Positions 40,834 through 49,141 of a stretch of DNA of 49,921 bases are shown piece by piece. The first letter of the stretch is position 1. The number at the start of each line of letters is the position of its first letter. Position numbers and translations under genes: made by a program. Origin of the DNA: Clostridium sp. CAG:780 (GTDB lineage Bacteria > Bacillota > Clostridia > TANB77 > CAG-508); contig HF994457.1 of assembly GCA_000434195.1 (NCBI GenBank), forward strand, positions 1 through 49,921, given 5' to 3'. Under the pieces are notes generated by a model, which searched no databases, had not been told where the DNA came from, and saw only the letters and a program-made list of their open reading frames with translations.

Positions 40834-41448
40834 TTATTGCATTACTAGATTTCCCTTTTCGTCTAAACATGCATAAGTCTTTTTGTCTTCTTGTATTTCT
40901 TCTTTTTCTCTTTCTTTTATAATGTTAGCAATCCTTAACTGTGGTGCATCTATCGAAGATGCTGCTATTATTGCATTTACATTTCCTTTTGCTCCAGCAT
41001 GTGCTAGTCCTCTTAATGCTCCCAAAATTACAATATTATCTCCTGCAATGACTTCTGCTCCATCGTTTACGTCTCCCATTATAACAATACTTCCTTCAAA
41101 CTCCAACTTTTGCCCAGATCTTACTGCTCCTCTGTGAAATTTTGTTTCAGATATTGCAATTTCTTTATTATATGTTTTTACGATTCCATGAAGTCCTAAT
41201 GTTCTTGGGCTGTCAAATTTTATTTGCACATCAAGATATTTTTTTATTAACTCTTGTATTTCATCTATTTCCTTGTTTTTTAGAACTTTACCTGTTATTA
41301 CAATAGGTGTGTGCTCTCCTTGATATAATTTTTTCAAATCTGGGATTTTCTTTCTTAATGCATAAACTATATCTTCTTGTGAATATTCCTCATTTACTTT
41401 TATTACAATATTATCTTTTCTTAAATTGATACTTATACAACTTCTCAT
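40834..41448 (-). CDS. minC: Septum site-determining protein MinC
   Basis: This 204-aa MinC blocks FtsZ assembly away from midcell together with MinD. The N-terminal domain is about 1-95. The C-terminal beta-helix domain has LHGIVKTYNKEIAISETKFHRGAVRSG-type repeats and GDVNDGAEVIAGDNIVILGA and LRGLAHAGAKGN. It is the last gene of the shape operon, 13 nt after pbp2. minD and minE normally follow; here the next genes are convergent and unrelated, so minC is orphaned at this site. Confidence 0.92.
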   Translation of the reverse strand: MRSCISINLRKDNIVIKVNEEYSQEDIVYALRKKIPDLKKLYQGEHTPIVITGKVLKNKEIDEIQELIKKYLDVQIKFDSPRTLGLHGIVKTYNKEIAISETKFHRGAVRSGQKLEFEGSIVIMGDVNDGAEVIAGDNIVILGALRGLAHAGAKGNVNAIIAASSIDAPQLRIANIIKEREKEEIQEDKKTYACLDEKGNLVMQ

Positions 41449-41461
41449 TTTTTTACATCCT

Positions 41462-43552
41462 TTAATTTATTATTTGAATCGTTGGAATAGCTTGCATGTC
41501 TTCATATACTTGTGACGTGTTCATTCCAAAGTATTGTGCAATTATATCTCTTGCCACTTCTGCAGTGTATCCTCCGCTTCCACCATTTCTAACAAATACG
41601 ACTATTGCTATCTCTGGATTATCAAATGGTGCAAATCCAACAAACCACGCATTTGTTTTGCCTTCAACACCTGTTTGAGCCGAACCAGTTTTTCCTCCTA
41701 CTTCTATATCAAAGTCTCTAAAAGTCGAATATGCTGTTCCTCCAGATTCGCTTGTAACTCCTCTCATTCCTTCCAGTATAGCTTGTATATTAGTTTCGTT
41801 AAAGCTCATCTCTTCTGTGTTGTCAGGAGTTAGCCCTAATTTTTCGCTAACTTTACTTTCATATTCATTTCTTGGAATTTCGCTTCCATCAGGTCTTATT
41901 ATTGATTTGACTATTGTCACATCTAGCTTTTTACCTCTGTTTGCCACCATTGCAACATATTTTGCCATTTGTATTGGTGTAAATGTGTTGTAGCTTTGTC
42001 CTATCGCTGCCGAGATAGTTTCTCCCGGATTCCAAACTCTATTTTCTTGCTTTGCTATTTCATTGCTAGCTAGGACTCCTGGAATTTCTCCTTTCAGCTC
42101 AATTCCTGTTTTGTGTCCTAATCCCAAATAGTATGAGTATTTTGCCAATGTATCTATTCCTACTCTATCTCCTAGTTCATAGAAGAAGTAGTTACAAGAG
42201 CGCTCTATTGCATTTGATACATCCAGATAGCCATGTCCACTTATTTTCCAGCATTTCCAACTGCTATTGTATTTTCTATAAATACCTGTATCCCTTATCT
42301 TATCGGTAGTTGTTATCGCTCCCGTTTCTAGCCCAGCAAGTGCTGTTACCATTTTATATGTTGATCCAGGAGAATACATTGCTGAGATTGCTTTATTTTC
42401 TAGAGGTTTTGTGTCTCCATTTATATAGTAATTCCATGTATTTTCATCTATTCCATTTACAAATGCGGAAGGATCGTAGTCTGGATTACTTGCCATTGCT
42501 AGCACTTCTCCTGTTTTTACATTTAATACAACTGCCACACCTGCATCAGCTGGACTTGCCTTTCCAAAGGCCCCATTTGCAATTCTCTCTATATTATTTT
42601 TTATAGCCTGTTCTGCTGTTGCTTGCAACTTTGAATCTATTGTAAGAATGACATCATTTCCCGCTACAGCCTCTTTTGCTATATACTCATTTGTTATAGT
42701 TCCCTCAACATCCATATCTATTTGTTTTACGCCATTTTTGCCTTTAAGAAATTCTTCAAATACATATTCTATTCCTGACTTTCCAATTATATCGTTTTGG
42801 TCATATGTATCTTCATTTCCTTTTAGTTCTTCTTCTTCTATTCTTCCAATTCTACCTATAATATGAGACGCTGTATTTCCCAATGGATACACTCTTTTTG
42901 GTTCTTCTGTTATTTCAACTCCTGGAAAATCTGAGTTCCTTTCTTTTATTTCTAACAATGTATTTCTACTTATGTTTTGTGCTATTTGTATAGATTTTGT
43001 GTTACTATATCCTTGGTAAGATATTTCATATCTAATTGCCATTATTTTTCTGGCATTCTCCACATTGTCAGTAGTTATCTCGTATTTATTTTTGAAATAA
43101 TTAAATGTTTCTTCAGCCGTTGCGTCTTCGTTAATATTGTTAACCTTTTTCCACTTTCTTTGTGACTCTTCTTCTGTTAATTTAAATCTATATGGATTGA
43201 CCTCCATTAAGAAGTTGTCCACATATTTGTCACCATTTTTGGATAAAAGGTTTATTAGTCTTAATATTGTATCATTTAACACTTGATTATTTACTTTAGT
43301 CTTGTACAACACTATCGTGTTTTGAGCTTCTACTCTTGCTAATAATGTTCCAGTATTATCTTTGATATTTCCTCTATCTGCTTTTAGCACACTTTCTCTT
43401 GTCAGTCTCACGTTTGATGTTTCTCTGTACTCAGCTCCATGTATAATCTGTAAATTGAATAGTTGAGCTAATAGTACAATTCCTATCAAGTAAACAAGAA
43501 TTGTTATGATGTTGTATCTTATTCTGTTATTTTTTTCTTTTCCTTTTCCCAA
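41462..43552 (-). CDS. mrdA: Penicillin-binding protein 2 (elongasome transpeptidase)
   Basis: This 696-aa class B PBP is the transpeptidase that works with RodA and the MreBCD complex. Residues 12-35 form the membrane anchor. The pedestal/dimerisation domain runs to about 290. The transpeptidase motifs are Ser397 in SPGSTYK, SCN at 452-454 and KTGSAQ at 621-626. The start is a TTG at 43552 behind AAGGTGAG; there is no nearby in-frame ATG. It is 28 nt after mreD. Confidence 0.94.
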   Translation of the reverse strand: MGKGKEKNNRIRYNIITILVYLIGIVLLAQLFNLQIIHGAEYRETSNVRLTRESVLKADRGNIKDNTGTLLARVEAQNTIVLYKTKVNNQVLNDTILRLINLLSKNGDKYVDNFLMEVNPYRFKLTEEESQRKWKKVNNINEDATAEETFNYFKNKYEITTDNVENARKIMAIRYEISYQGYSNTKSIQIAQNISRNTLLEIKERNSDFPGVEITEEPKRVYPLGNTASHIIGRIGRIEEEELKGNEDTYDQNDIIGKSGIEYVFEEFLKGKNGVKQIDMDVEGTITNEYIAKEAVAGNDVILTIDSKLQATAEQAIKNNIERIANGAFGKASPADAGVAVVLNVKTGEVLAMASNPDYDPSAFVNGIDENTWNYYINGDTKPLENKAISAMYSPGSTYKMVTALAGLETGAITTTDKIRDTGIYRKYNSSWKCWKISGHGYLDVSNAIERSCNYFFYELGDRVGIDTLAKYSYYLGLGHKTGIELKGEIPGVLASNEIAKQENRVWNPGETISAAIGQSYNTFTPIQMAKYVAMVANRGKKLDVTIVKSIIRPDGSEIPRNEYESKVSEKLGLTPDNTEEMSFNETNIQAILEGMRGVTSESGGTAYSTFRDFDIEVGGKTGSAQTGVEGKTNAWFVGFAPFDNPEIAIVVFVRNGGSGGYTAEVARDIIAQYFGMNTSQVYEDMQAIPTIQIIN

Positions 43553-43580
43553 TAGCTCACCTTCTTTTCCTTGTTTTATT

Positions 43581-44114
43581 TTAAAAATATCTCGTTAATA
43601 TAAATTTATCATCATATAAATTCTCTAAATAATATCCAGCCTTTTTTATTAATGGATAAATAATTATTGTAATTAATCCATTGAAAAGCATTTCTATTAA
43701 AAGGATTTTTAAAAAAGCTAGTATCTCAACAGTTCCTTCTGTTCTAAGCATTGTTAATAAGTACACAATTATTTCATATACAGCTGTTGTCCCTATTACC
43801 ATTAAGCAAACTATAAATCTGCTGTCTTTTGAAAAATTCTTGCTCAATATCTCTCCAAGCAAACCTACTATTCCTAGCGCCAATGCAGATGTTCCAATCG
43901 TTTTACCTAGTACAATGTCTAAGTATAAACCAAACCCTATTCCGCATGCTAGTCCTATCTTTCTTTTTACAAATAGTCCTATAAACAGTACTAAAATAAC
44001 ATATACATTTGGCATTATTGTTGCTATATTAAACCATGTGAAGAAATTAGCTTGTAAAAAATATATTATGAAAAATGTTAATATTAAGCATAATATCGAA
44101 AGTGCTTTCTTCAT
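43581..44114 (-). CDS. mreD: Rod shape-determining protein MreD
   Basis: This 177-aa integral membrane protein has five or six helices and belongs to the elongation complex with MreC and PBP2. It is recognised by its helical pattern (FLQANFFTWFNIATIMPN, GLACGIGFGLYLDIVLGK) and by its place between mreC and pbp2. AAGGAGG precedes the ATG. Confidence 0.92.
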   Translation of the reverse strand: MKKALSILCLILTFFIIYFLQANFFTWFNIATIMPNVYVILVLFIGLFVKRKIGLACGIGFGLYLDIVLGKTIGTSALALGIVGLLGEILSKNFSKDSRFIVCLMVIGTTAVYEIIVYLLTMLRTEGTVEILAFLKILLIEMLFNGLITIIIYPLIKKAGYYLENLYDDKFILTRYF

Positions 44115-44134
44115 TTTGTAATCCTCCTTAATGT

Positions 44135-44950
44135 TTAGTGTAATATTACTAATACTGTTTCTAGTTTATTGAAGTTTACTGCTGGCTCTATTAAAACATA
44201 TCTGTTTGTTAGATTCTTAGTTGAAATTATTTGCTTTACAGTCCCTATTGTGATTCCTTTTGGATATATTCCACCAAGTCCTGATGTTTCTACTTTGTCT
44301 CCTTCTAATAATGTTGCTGTTGTTGATATGTAGCTTCCTTTTAATAAATTTCTATTGTCTAGATTTCCTTTTACAACAAGCGAGTCTTTTGCCGTTCCTA
44401 CTACGCTACTAACAGCACTTGAGGTGTCCACAAGTGTCTGCACTTTGGCTGTGCTTTCTGTAACAGATATAACATGTCCAACAAGTCCCTCATCTGCTAT
44501 AACTGGTTTATTTACTTCAACTCCATCCTTTGAACCTATGTTTATCACTATAATATTGCTGTAATTGTCAGTGCTCTTGTTTATTACATATCCTGGGACA
44601 GTAGTATATTCTTTGTATTTGTCTTTTAAATTTACATATTCTTTTAATGTTTCATTTTCCGATTTTATTATTTCGAGCTCTCTTAGTGATTTTTCTAATT
44701 CACTATTTCTTTCTTTTAATGTTTTATTTTCTTCTTTTAATGTTGTTAAATCTGAAAAAAATGTATCATTTTTCTTTATCTTGTTTTTTATATATGTCAT
44801 TCCATTTTGAACTGGCATGACAAAAGAGCTTAACGCACCTCCAACGTGCGAAAAGTCCTCTATCTTAATATTTGAAATTATTACAATCAAAATCAAAATA
44901 ATAACTGTAACTATTATTCCAATTACTCCTGTTTTTTTGTTTTTATACAT
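44135..44950 (-). CDS. mreC: Rod shape-determining protein MreC
   Basis: This 271-aa protein has an N-terminal membrane helix (7-28), a coiled coil (about 63-110, TLKEENKTLKERNSELEKSL) and two beta domains (APGYVINKSTDNYSN-type start and GLGGIYPKGITIGTVKQI). MreC activates PBP2-RodA from the outside of the membrane. AGGAG precedes the ATG, and the gene is 20 nt after mreB. Confidence 0.94.
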   Translation of the reverse strand: MYKNKKTGVIGIIVTVIILILIVIISNIKIEDFSHVGGALSSFVMPVQNGMTYIKNKIKKNDTFFSDLTTLKEENKTLKERNSELEKSLRELEIIKSENETLKEYVNLKDKYKEYTTVPGYVINKSTDNYSNIIVINIGSKDGVEVNKPVIADEGLVGHVISVTESTAKVQTLVDTSSAVSSVVGTAKDSLVVKGNLDNRNLLKGSYISTTATLLEGDKVETSGLGGIYPKGITIGTVKQIISTKNLTNRYVLIEPAVNFNKLETVLVILH

Positions 44951-44970
44951 CTTTTTCTCCTAGATAAATA

Positions 44971-45999
44971 TTATTTTTTTCTTTTTAGTAGTGCTGTTCT
45001 TAATTTATCCATGTCTTCTATTGTTTTGCTTGTTCCGTTTGCAACGCAATCAAGTGGTCTTTCTGCTATATACACTGGTATTTCTGTTCTTTGTGAAATT
45101 ACTGTATCTATATTTTTTATTAGAGCCCCGCCTCCTGTTAGAGTTATTCCTCTTTCTATTATGTCTGAAACTAGCTCTGGTGGCGTTTTTTCTAATGTTG
45201 CTTTTATTAAATCAATTATTCTTTCTATTATAGGAGCCATTGCTTCTTGTACTTGCTCAGATGTCACTATTTTATTTTCTGGAAGTCCTGTTGTTAATTC
45301 ACGGCCTCTTATCTCTAGTGATTTCTGTGTTACTAGTGGCATTGCACATCCTAGTTCTAGTTTTACTTGCTCTGCGGTTGTGTAGCCTATTGCTAGGTTT
45401 AGATTATTTTTTATATAGTTTATTATTTCATCATCGATTGCATCTCCTGCAATTTTTATAGAGTCACTTACAACAATTCCACCAAGCGAAATTACTGCGA
45501 CTTCTGTTGTTCCTGCACCTATATCGACAACCATGTTTCCTGTTGGTTCTGCAACATCAAGACCTGCTCCAATAGCTGCTGCCATTGGCTCTTCTATTAA
45601 AAATACTTCTCTTGCCCCAGCTTGTGAAACAGCCTCTTCTACGGCTCTTTCTTCTACTTCTGTTATCCCAGAAGGAACTCCAACAACAACTCTTGGTCTG
45701 CCAACATTATATCTTTTGCACACCTTTGTTATAATGTTTTTTATCATTAATTGAGTAGCTGTAAAGTCCGCAATAACTCCATCTTTCATAGGTCTTACAG
45801 CTCTAATTTGTTCAGGAGTTCTTCCTATCATTTCTTTAGCTTCGTGGCCTGTTGCAACTATCTCGTTATTTTGTCTTTTTATTGCAACAACTGCTGGTTC
45901 ATTCAAAACTATTCCTTTTCCCTTTATTGTTAATAAAATATTTGATGTTCCTAGGTCCATTCCTATATCTTTTGACCCTACTAATGAAAAAATACCCAT
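44971..45999 (-). CDS. mreB: Rod shape-determining protein MreB
   Basis: This 342-aa actin homologue leads the mreBCD group. The phosphate-1 motif is DIGMDLGTSNILLTIKGKG, the phosphate-2 motif MVVDIGAGTTEVAVISLGG near 160, and the adenosine motif TLTGGGALIKNID near 290. It starts 2 nt after radC, with AGGAG before the ATG. A second MreB homologue lies at 3005-4003. Confidence 0.96.
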   Translation of the reverse strand: MGIFSLVGSKDIGMDLGTSNILLTIKGKGIVLNEPAVVAIKRQNNEIVATGHEAKEMIGRTPEQIRAVRPMKDGVIADFTATQLMIKNIITKVCKRYNVGRPRVVVGVPSGITEVEERAVEEAVSQAGAREVFLIEEPMAAAIGAGLDVAEPTGNMVVDIGAGTTEVAVISLGGIVVSDSIKIAGDAIDDEIINYIKNNLNLAIGYTTAEQVKLELGCAMPLVTQKSLEIRGRELTTGLPENKIVTSEQVQEAMAPIIERIIDLIKATLEKTPPELVSDIIERGITLTGGGALIKNIDTVISQRTEIPVYIAERPLDCVANGTSKTIEDMDKLRTALLKRKK

Positions 46000-46001
46000 T
46001 A

Positions 46002-46694
46002 TTATTCTCCTATCTTTGCCATTCTAAAAATACTTTCATATTTATCCTTTGCAATTATTATGTGATCTATAAATTCTATTCCTAACTGGTAAGCTACATT
46101 ATATAACTTTTTGGTTAGTTGTATATCTGGTTGACTAGGTATTGTACTACCTGCCGGATGATTATGTACTAGTATTATTTTGGCAGCTCCTATTTTTATT
46201 GGCTCTGACAAAATATCTTTTAAATCTATTGCTATCGAACTGGTCCCTCCCTGTGAGACATCTATAATCTTTAACAATATATTTCGTGTGTTTAAAGCTA
46301 ATACTTTTAATTTTTCTCTTTTTTCATATCTCATTTCATTTGTTAATAATTGATACACATCGTATGCACGACTTATTTTTATAACTTCTTTGCTTATTGG
46401 TCTTGCCATTCTTTTGTTAAGTTCGCATACAGCTTTTATTTGTATGGCTTTTACAATTCCTACTCCTTTTATTTTAGTTAGATCCTGTATTGTAACATCT
46501 TGTAAAAATTGTATGTTCTCTTTTCCATTTTTTTCTATTGACAAAATTTCTTGCGCAAGTTCTATTGATGTTTTTTCTTTTGTTCCTGTTTTTATTATTA
46601 TTGCCAATAATTCTGCATTTGATAAGTTTTCTATTCCATACATTTGTGCTTTTTCGTAAGGTCTTTCTAATACCGGTAATTTTTTTATTATCAA
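46002..46694 (-). CDS. radC: RadC family JAB-domain protein
   Basis: This 230-aa protein has an N-terminal UPF0758/HhH part (NAELLAIIIKTGTKEKTSIE and IKGVGIVKAIQ) and a C-terminal JAB domain with the metal motif ILVHNHPAGSTIPSQPD. The old link to radiation repair is not supported; the role is unclear. The start is a TTG at 46694 with GGAAAGGA before it. It leads into mreB, as in Bacillus and Clostridium. Confidence 0.92.
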   Translation of the reverse strand: MIIKKLPVLERPYEKAQMYGIENLSNAELLAIIIKTGTKEKTSIELAQEILSIEKNGKENIQFLQDVTIQDLTKIKGVGIVKAIQIKAVCELNKRMARPISKEVIKISRAYDVYQLLTNEMRYEKREKLKVLALNTRNILLKIIDVSQGGTSSIAIDLKDILSEPIKIGAAKIILVHNHPAGSTIPSQPDIQLTKKLYNVAYQLGIEFIDHIIIAKDKYESIFRMAKIGE

Positions 46695-46716
46695 ATTATG
46701 TCCTTTCCGCCATTGC

Positions 46717-46971
46717 CTATAAAGCTTTTCTATATATAATCATAGAAATAATTACCCCTATTATACTTGCGATATTTATTTTAAACATTATTGCAAATGT
46801 TAGTCTTACAACTCCTAAGTCTAATTGTAGTGGTTCTGTTAGCCCAAATTCCTGGCCATATGATAGCCACCATAGGAAATTCACGCCTTCTGTTAGTTGT
46901 CCTATTAGTCCTCCTATTACAAGTCCTGCTAAAATAAATAATATACATACCCATGTGCCTTTGTTCTTCAT
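46717..46971 (-). CDS. DUF4321 small membrane protein
   Basis: This 84-aa protein has two membrane helices (7-26 and about 58-80) joined by a loop containing FLWWLSYGQEFGL and the family-like LDLGVVRLTFAI. DUF4321 proteins precede radC-mreB in many Clostridia; the function is unknown. AGGAGG precedes the ATG. It is the first gene of the shape operon and has a good promoter at 47033-47061. Confidence 0.88.
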   Translation of the reverse strand: MKNKGTWVCILFILAGLVIGGLIGQLTEGVNFLWWLSYGQEFGLTEPLQLDLGVVRLTFAIMFKINIASIIGVIISMIIYRKAL

Positions 46972-47032
46972 TTTATTCCTCCTATGTTATATTTCTTACG
47001 GAAATACTAGTTAAAACACTTTTTCCACTTGT

Positions 47033-47061
47033 ATTATATATTGAAAAGTAGATTTTTTCAA
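47033..47061 (-). promoter_or_regulatory. Promoter of the DUF4321-radC-mreBCD-pbp2-minC operon
   Basis: TTGAAA (complement of 47056-47061) and a perfect TATAAT (47033-47038) are spaced 17 bp. Confidence 0.8.
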
Positions 47062-47197
47062 TACTTATACTAAAATATATTTTTTTATTTTCCCCATTTT
47101 TCTTTATTTTTTTATTATTCTGTGATATATTATCAATTACACTTTTAGAAGTTTTTTAATATAATATATTAATATTATATTTTCCATATTTTACTCA

Positions 47198-47226
47198 TTC
47201 CAATACTTGCAATTTAGTAGTATAAT
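47198..47226 (+). promoter_or_regulatory. mecA promoter
   Basis: TTCCAA (47198-47203) and TATAAT (47221-47226) are spaced 17 bp, 27 bp before the ATG. Confidence 0.6.
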
Positions 47227-47252
47227 AGAAGTAAACAATAGGAGGATGTCAA

Positions 47253-47873
47253 ATGAAATTTGAGAAGGTAAATGATAATAAAATTAAGATAACTTTAAAT
47301 ATGGATGACTTAAAGGCTAATGATATAGATTTTCACTCTTTTATGTCTAACTCTGGTGAAACTGAGTCATTTTTTCTAGCAGTTTTAGATAAGGCAGAAA
47401 GAGATTATGGCTTTTCTACTGATAATTATAATCTTAAAGTAGAAACAATAGCTTTGGATAGTGGTAGCTTTATTTTAACTATAACAAGGAGTTTAGATAA
47501 AGTACATTCTCCTGCAAAAAAGAGATTTAAGGTATCTAGAAAAAGCCCTAGCAGTTCTTTTCATTCTTTAATTTATCAATTTGCTAATTTTGAAGATTTT
47601 TGCCAGTTTGCTGAATCTTTATCTTCAATGAATTTGTATGATGTAGATAAAATTTCAAAAGTATCTATGTTATATAATTACAAGGGTTGTTATTATTTAG
47701 TATTAGATAATATCAGTGCAAAATACCCTAATTTAACTACTTTTTCTTCGTGTATAACCGAGTTTGCTACATATGTTAATAACTCGCCAGTTTTTATTGC
47801 CAAGTTGCACGAAACAGGAGCTTTGGTTATTAAAAATCATGCGATTAAAGTTTGTAACAAATACTTTTCATAA
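47253..47873 (+). CDS. mecA: MecA-like ClpC adaptor
   Basis: This 206-aa protein has the N-terminal substrate-recognition domain (MKFEKVNDNKIKITLNMDDL, FFLAVLDKAERDYGFS) and a C-terminal domain that contacts ClpC (FANFEDFCQFAESL, YYLVLDN). In Bacillus MecA delivers ComK and other proteins to ClpCP. GGAGG precedes the ATG. It is monocistronic, with its own promoter and terminator. Confidence 0.9.
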   Translation: MKFEKVNDNKIKITLNMDDLKANDIDFHSFMSNSGETESFFLAVLDKAERDYGFSTDNYNLKVETIALDSGSFILTITRSLDKVHSPAKKRFKVSRKSPSSSFHSLIYQFANFEDFCQFAESLSSMNLYDVDKISKVSMLYNYKGCYYLVLDNISAKYPNLTTFSSCITEFATYVNNSPVFIAKLHETGALVIKNHAIKVCNKYFS

Positions 47874-47911
47874 AAAAAGACCGTTAAACAAAATATTTTG
47901 TCAACAGTCTA

Positions 47912-47938
47912 AAACAGCCTAACGGCTGTTTTTTTATT
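47912..47938 (+). terminator. Terminator after mecA
   Basis: An 8-bp GC-containing stem (AAACAGCC at 47912-47919 with GGCTGTTT at 47924-47931) with a TAAC loop is followed by a run of T's on the plus strand. It also lies just beyond the stop of the leftward M23 gene. Confidence 0.85.
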
Positions 47939-48924
47939 TAATATAAGTAGTTTTGTGGGTTTTGTGCTACTCCGTTCACTCTTATCTCTAAGTGTAAGTG
48001 GTTGCCCGATGATCTTCCTGTGCTTCCTACATATCCTATAACTTGTCCTTGTGAAACTTCTTGTCCCACATAAGCATTTAAGCTACTACAATGTCCATAT
48101 AATGTTTGTACTCCGTTTCCGTGAGATATTAGTAAATGTCTACCATATCCGCCACCCCATTCGTCGTCTACAACCGCTGTTACTACACCTGCTGCAACAG
48201 CTTGTATTGGAGTGTTCTTTGGAGCACCTATGTCTATTCCATTATGGTTTCTTCCCCATCTACCACCAAATCTTGAAGTTACTACTCCCGAAACTGGTCT
48301 GATTAAAGATATTCCTAAATTTATTTTTTCTCCTGAAGTATTTACTCCAGCTGCAGCTATTCCACTTGCTCTTGTTACCTTAACAACTTTTTTCTTATAT
48401 AATGAAGCGACACAGGTTTCTACATCAGTGAATTCTGCTTTTGCAGTGTCATATTTTTCTAAAATTGTTATTTTGTCAGAATTCGTACTTTCTTTGTCCT
48501 TTAATTGTTGTATAACATCTTCTGCTTCTTCAAATTTAGAAACATTGTATTTTTCTTCTCCATCTTCTAATATAGCATAATATCTATAATATATAGTTCC
48601 GTCTCCAACTACTTTGTTGTATATTTCTTCGTCGTTTGTTTCAACGTCTCTTTTTAGTAAGCAAAGGTTATATTCTGGCATATTGTCTATTTGCATAAAT
48701 GCTATATTTTCGCCGTCTCCTTTTCTCATTGCTTCGTTTATTCGTAATTGTAGTTGGCTCTTGTTTTGTGTATATCCTATAAATTCATTATTTAATGTTA
48801 CACTATATGTTGGCTTATATATGTAAAGTGCTAATCCCGTTAGCATTACTCCTGCAATAACCATTATTATTGTTATTTTTACTGATTTTCTTAAATGTGA
48901 TAAGGATTTTTTTACTATATTTAT
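47938..48924 (-). CDS. Membrane-anchored M23 endopeptidase with non-standard start
   Basis: The C-terminal 130 residues are an M23 lysostaphin-type zinc peptidase: HNGIDIGAP (metal His/Asp), SHGNGVQTLYGHC and HLHLEIRVNG. A stalk of about 160 residues precedes it. The first in-frame ATG (48864) would start inside the membrane helix and has no ribosome binding site. AGGAG at 48934-48938 (complement) is followed, in the same frame, by ATC (48927) and ATA (48924) and then NIVKKSLSHLRKSVKITII, a perfect basic cytoplasmic lead. I therefore place the start at 48924 (ATA), with ATC at 48927 or a mutated ATG as options. It probably acts on wall or cortex peptidoglycan. Confidence 0.8.
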   Translation of the reverse strand: MNIVKKSLSHLRKSVKITIIMVIAGVMLTGLALYIYKPTYSVTLNNEFIGYTQNKSQLQLRINEAMRKGDGENIAFMQIDNMPEYNLCLLKRDVETNDEEIYNKVVGDGTIYYRYYAILEDGEEKYNVSKFEEAEDVIQQLKDKESTNSDKITILEKYDTAKAEFTDVETCVASLYKKKVVKVTRASGIAAAGVNTSGEKINLGISLIRPVSGVVTSRFGGRWGRNHNGIDIGAPKNTPIQAVAAGVVTAVVDDEWGGGYGRHLLISHGNGVQTLYGHCSSLNAYVGQEVSQGQVIGYVGSTGRSSGNHLHLEIRVNGVAQNPQNYLY

Positions 48925-49062
48925 GATAAACAGCTCCTATCTTTTTAATTTTCATTTTTTATATTGTATATTATTTTACGCTTTTTCTCAAGTATTACTT
49001 TACATAATTTAAAGTGGCCTATGTTTTTTCTAGTGCAATAGTTATGAGTCAAAAATAAATAA

Positions 49063-49105
49063 AGCAAAAGTTAAGAAGTTTTAAGTTCTTCTTGGGGCTT
49101 TTGCT
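49063..49105 (-). terminator. Terminator after the pilin-like variable gene
   Basis: AGCAAAAG (49063-49070) pairs with CTTTTGCT (49098-49105), with an inner AAGAAG/CTTCTT stem, followed by T-rich sequence on the minus strand. Confidence 0.7.
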
Positions 49106-49141
49106 GTTTATGTTTTACATTTCATTTTTATTGGTTGGATT

